16,626 nucleotides of DNA from Acinetobacter sp. UBA3106 (GTDB taxonomy: Bacteria; Pseudomonadota; Gammaproteobacteria; Pseudomonadales; Moraxellaceae): positions 1 to 16,626 of the forward strand of contig DFAM01000020.1 of assembly GCA_002365595.1 (NCBI GenBank). Direction: 5' to 3'. Below are positions 14,265 through 16,626 of the stretch, piece by piece. How positions within the stretch are numbered: position 1 is the stretch's first letter; every line of letters begins with the position of its first letter. A program made the position numbers and the translations under genes. The notes beneath the pieces are model-generated. The model saw nothing but the letters and a program-made list of their open reading frames with translations. It made no database searches and had not been told where the DNA came from.

Positions 14265-15575
14265 ATGGAATTCGAGAAGGATGTCATCAGGAAGGTAACA
14301 TTTAAGCTCATACCCGCTTTAGTGGTCTTATATTTAGTTGCTTATATTGATCGTGCGGCAGTCGGTTTTGCTCATTTACATATGGGGGCAGATGTAGGAA
14401 TAGGTGATGCGGCTTATGGATTAGGTGCAGGTTTATTCTTTATTGGTTATTTCTTATTTGAGGTGCCAAGTAATCTACTCTTAGACAAGTTTGGCGCAAG
14501 AAAGTGGTTTGCCAGAATTCTGCTTACATGGGGGTTAATCACCATGGCAATGGCACTCATTCAAGGACCTTACAGTTTTTATATCCTCAGATTTTTACTC
14601 GGTGTAGCTGAAGCTGGCTTCTTTCCAGGAGTACTATATCTGATCACCCAATGGTATCCAGTGCGCCATCGTGGAAAAATCATGGGGATGTTTATTCTTT
14701 CTCAGCCGATTGCCATGATGGTAGCCGGGCCTTTGGCAGGTGCATTATTGGGCATGGACGGTATTGCCAATATGCATGGCTGGCAGTGGTTATTTGTGAT
14801 GGTCGGTTTACCGGCAGTGTTATTGTCTTTACCTACCTTGCTTTATCTTCCAGAAAAAATTAATAGTGTTAAGTGGCTGAGTAATGAACAAAAAATTTGG
14901 TTAAGTAATGAGCTGGTTAAAGATGAAGCTGAATATGATCAAACACGTCATGGAAATCCGCTTCATGCTTTAAAAGATAAGCGTGTATTGACTCTTGCTT
15001 TGTATTATCTACCCGTCACTTTAAGCATTTATGGCTTAAATCTCTGGTTACCCACCATTATCAAGCAGTTTAGTGGTGGTTCAGATTTACAAGTAGGTTT
15101 TCTCTCAAGTATTCCTTATGTATTCGGAATTATTGGTCTACTTATTATTCCCCGCAGTACAGATAAATTAAATGACCGTTATGGACACCTGAGCTTCTTA
15201 TATGCCTTAGGAGCTTGTGGCATGTTCTTTAGTGCATGGCTAACTTCTCCTGTTATGCAATTGATCGCTCTTTCTGTTGTTGCATTCTGTCTATTTTCAA
15301 CCACAGCCGTATTCTGGACACTTCCTGGACGCTTCTTGACAGGTGCCAGCGCAGCAGCAGGTATTGCTCTTATTAACTCAGTTGGAAATCTGGGTGGTTA
15401 TATCGGTCCATTTGGAATTGGTTTATTGAAGCAATACACCGGCAACATGGCTTCAGGTTTGTACTTTTTAACAATAGTCATGATTTTTGGTTTGATTTTG
15501 ACATATTTCGTCTATGCAAAATTTGAGACCAAAACATCTAAAACAATGAACATTAATGAAAATGCTAAAGGATAG
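14265..15575 (+). CDS. MFS permease, ACS type, probable L-arabonate importer
   Basis: The 436-residue inner-membrane protein has about 12 hydrophobic segments and the ACS signatures YIDRAAVGFAHLHM (near 27-40), GLGAGLFFIGYFLFEVPSN (near 52-70), RFLLGVAEAGFFPG (near 107-120) and SAAAGIALINSVGNLGG (near 360-376). It should import a sugar acid by proton symport. An ATG four codons upstream is in frame, but GGAG lies 6 bases before the ATG at 14265, so that start is preferred. It is the first gene of the rightward operon, 4 bases ahead of araD1, under a promoter overlapped by GntR operator O2. Operon context makes L-arabonate the likely substrate (inference). Confidence 0.85.
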   Translation: MEFEKDVIRKVTFKLIPALVVLYLVAYIDRAAVGFAHLHMGADVGIGDAAYGLGAGLFFIGYFLFEVPSNLLLDKFGARKWFARILLTWGLITMAMALIQGPYSFYILRFLLGVAEAGFFPGVLYLITQWYPVRHRGKIMGMFILSQPIAMMVAGPLAGALLGMDGIANMHGWQWLFVMVGLPAVLLSLPTLLYLPEKINSVKWLSNEQKIWLSNELVKDEAEYDQTRHGNPLHALKDKRVLTLALYYLPVTLSIYGLNLWLPTIIKQFSGGSDLQVGFLSSIPYVFGIIGLLIIPRSTDKLNDRYGHLSFLYALGACGMFFSAWLTSPVMQLIALSVVAFCLFSTTAVFWTLPGRFLTGASAAAGIALINSVGNLGGYIGPFGIGLLKQYTGNMASGLYFLTIVMIFGLILTYFVYAKFETKTSKTMNINENAKG

Positions 15576-15579
15576 CAGC

Positions 15580-16578
15580 ATGAATATTATTCAGTTTGAA
15601 GATCATTCTAATCAGCGTGCAATAGGCGTCGTAGAAAACAATCAGGTATCTCAGATTAATACAGTGACTACTGTACGTGAGCTTGCATTATTAGCAATAG
15701 AAAAAGGTCTTTCGCTTGAAAAGCAAGTTGAGATATTAGGTTTTGTAGAACAACGTTATGACTATGCTGAGCTGTTAGAGCATCATAAGGTTTTGCCACC
15801 ATTGGATCATCCGGATGCTGCTCATTGTTTTATCTCGGGAACAGGCTTGACCCATTTAGGATCAGCATCCGCACGCGACAAGATGCATCAACAGAACCTG
15901 AATGATCCGGCTTCGATGACAGATACCATGCGCATGTTCCAGTGGGGACTAGAAAAAGGTAAACCTGAAGCAGGTCAGGTGGGTGCACAACCAGAATGGT
16001 TTTATAAAGGGGATGGCTCAATTGTTGTACGTCCTGGGAAAGAATTACCATTGCCTCCTTTTGCTGAAGATGGGGGTGAAGAACCTGAGATTGCCGGTTT
16101 ATATGTGATTGGCCCGGATTTAAAACCGTATCGTATTGGTTTTGCACTAGGCAATGAATATTCAGATCATGTGATGGAACGCCGTAATTATTTATATCTT
16201 GCACATTCAAAATTACGTTTTTGCAGTTATGGCCCGGAATTAAGAACGGGAGATCTGCCTAAACATTTGGTAGGTAAAAGCCGGCTGAAACGTAATGGTG
16301 AAGTGATCTGGGAAAAAGAGTTTCTTTCAGGTGAAGACAATATGTGTCATAGCCTGACTAATCTTGAATATCACCATTTCAAATATCAACAGTTCCTCAA
16401 GCCTGGAGATGTACATATCCACTACTTCGGTACAGCGACCTTGTCTTTTGCAGATGGTATGAAAGCTGAAATTGGCGATGAATTTGAAATTGAAATGAAA
16501 GAGTTTGGTCAACCATTGGTAAATAAACTCGCACCTACTCAACCTGAACTACCAATTGGCTCAGTCATTACTCTTTAA
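15580..16578 (+). CDS. araD1: AraD1/GguC family, L-2-keto-3-deoxyarabonate dehydratase
   Basis: The 332-residue protein is an FAH-fold enzyme of the AraD1 (GguC) family, expected to convert L-2-keto-3-deoxyarabonate to 2-oxoglutarate semialdehyde. Recognised blocks are FISGTGLTHLGSA-RD (84-100), MFQWGLEKG (119-127), EPEIAGLY (168-175), GNEYSDHVMERRNYLYLAHSKLR in the core and the C-terminal IGSVITL. Metal ligands by comparison with the fold are E168, E170 and E193. An in-frame ATG eight codons earlier lies inside the permease gene; AAAGGA sits 7 bases before the ATG at 15580, so that start is used. It follows the permease by 4 bases and precedes the aldehyde dehydrogenase by 12. It is analogous in step, but not closely similar in sequence, to XylX in the left module. 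Confidence 0.85.
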   Translation: MNIIQFEDHSNQRAIGVVENNQVSQINTVTTVRELALLAIEKGLSLEKQVEILGFVEQRYDYAELLEHHKVLPPLDHPDAAHCFISGTGLTHLGSASARDKMHQQNLNDPASMTDTMRMFQWGLEKGKPEAGQVGAQPEWFYKGDGSIVVRPGKELPLPPFAEDGGEEPEIAGLYVIGPDLKPYRIGFALGNEYSDHVMERRNYLYLAHSKLRFCSYGPELRTGDLPKHLVGKSRLKRNGEVIWEKEFLSGEDNMCHSLTNLEYHHFKYQQFLKPGDVHIHYFGTATLSFADGMKAEIGDEFEIEMKEFGQPLVNKLAPTQPELPIGSVITL

Positions 16579-16590
16579 GGAATTAATATT

Positions 16591-16626
16591 ATGAATAATA
16601 TCGGCCACAACTTTATAGCGGGTACC
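16591..16626 (+). CDS. Aldehyde dehydrogenase, 5' end only (probable 2-oxoglutarate semialdehyde dehydrogenase)
   Basis: The first 12 codons (MNNIGHNFIAGT) are present and the gene runs off the right edge. Its ribosome-binding motif AAGGA overlaps the araD1 stop codon and lies 9 bases before the ATG, so it is the third gene of the permease-araD1 operon. By pathway logic it oxidises 2-oxoglutarate semialdehyde to 2-oxoglutarate. Eleven of 12 residues and 32 of 36 bases match the aldehyde dehydrogenase start at the left edge, in inverted orientation. No catalytic residues are visible. Confidence 0.7.
   Translation, partial: MNNIGHNFIAGT

Noticed and set aside
15830..16210. 126-codon minus-strand open frame antisense to araD1
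   Set aside because: It is fully inside araD1, with no domain, no suitable start signal and no partner gene on that strand.
1..16626. Terminal inverted repeats of a transposon
   Set aside because: The repeated ends are the coding starts of two aldehyde dehydrogenases with proper ribosome-binding sites, and the window has no transposase or integrase gene.

Overview
The window is a compact sugar-acid catabolism locus from an AT-rich gammaproteobacterium. AT-rich intergenic DNA, protein style and gene organisation suggest Acinetobacter or a close relative (Moraxellaceae); this is inference, because no rRNA or other marker is present. I see no tRNA, rRNA, CRISPR array, transposase, integrase or phage gene.

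Left module (about 1-5127): D-xylonate breakdown by the Weimberg route. Reading leftward on the minus strand are xylX (2-keto-3-deoxy-D-xylonate dehydratase), xylD (D-xylonate dehydratase) and the first 12 codons of an aldehyde dehydrogenase that runs off the left edge. A LysR-type regulator is divergent from xylX, and a minus-strand SMP-30 family lactonase (xylC-like) converges on it.

Central module (5479-10374): a tight plus-strand operon with a DenD-like NAD-dependent sugar-acid dehydrogenase, an ACS-type MFS permease and a GarR/LtnD-like beta-hydroxyacid dehydrogenase, closed by a strong terminator. A separate MFS permease with its own elaborate upstream region follows.

Right module (10580-16626): a divergent unit resembling oxidative L-arabinose breakdown. 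Leftward run an L-arabonate-type IlvD/Edd dehydratase, a FadR-type GntR regulator and a D-2-hydroxyacid dehydrogenase. Rightward run an ACS-type permease, an AraD1-family 2-keto-3-deoxy-L-arabonate dehydratase and the first 12 codons of a second aldehyde dehydrogenase cut by the right edge. Both pentose routes should end in 2-oxoglutarate semialdehyde, which the two aldehyde dehydrogenases would oxidise to 2-oxoglutarate.

No sugar dehydrogenase or sugar transporter is present, only acid-type permeases. This fits periplasmic oxidation of pentoses (for example by a PQQ glucose dehydrogenase encoded elsewhere) followed by import of the acids.

Most notable non-coding signals: (1) the two window ends are inverted copies of the same aldehyde dehydrogenase 5' end, 32/36 identical with the outer 21 bases perfect; (2) two identical GntR-type operators 73 bp apart flank the arabonate divergent promoter; (3) a 16-bp box, 15/16 conserved, is shared by the xylX and denD upstream regions; (4) a 24-bp palindrome and a pair of direct repeats lie upstream of the lone permease gene.
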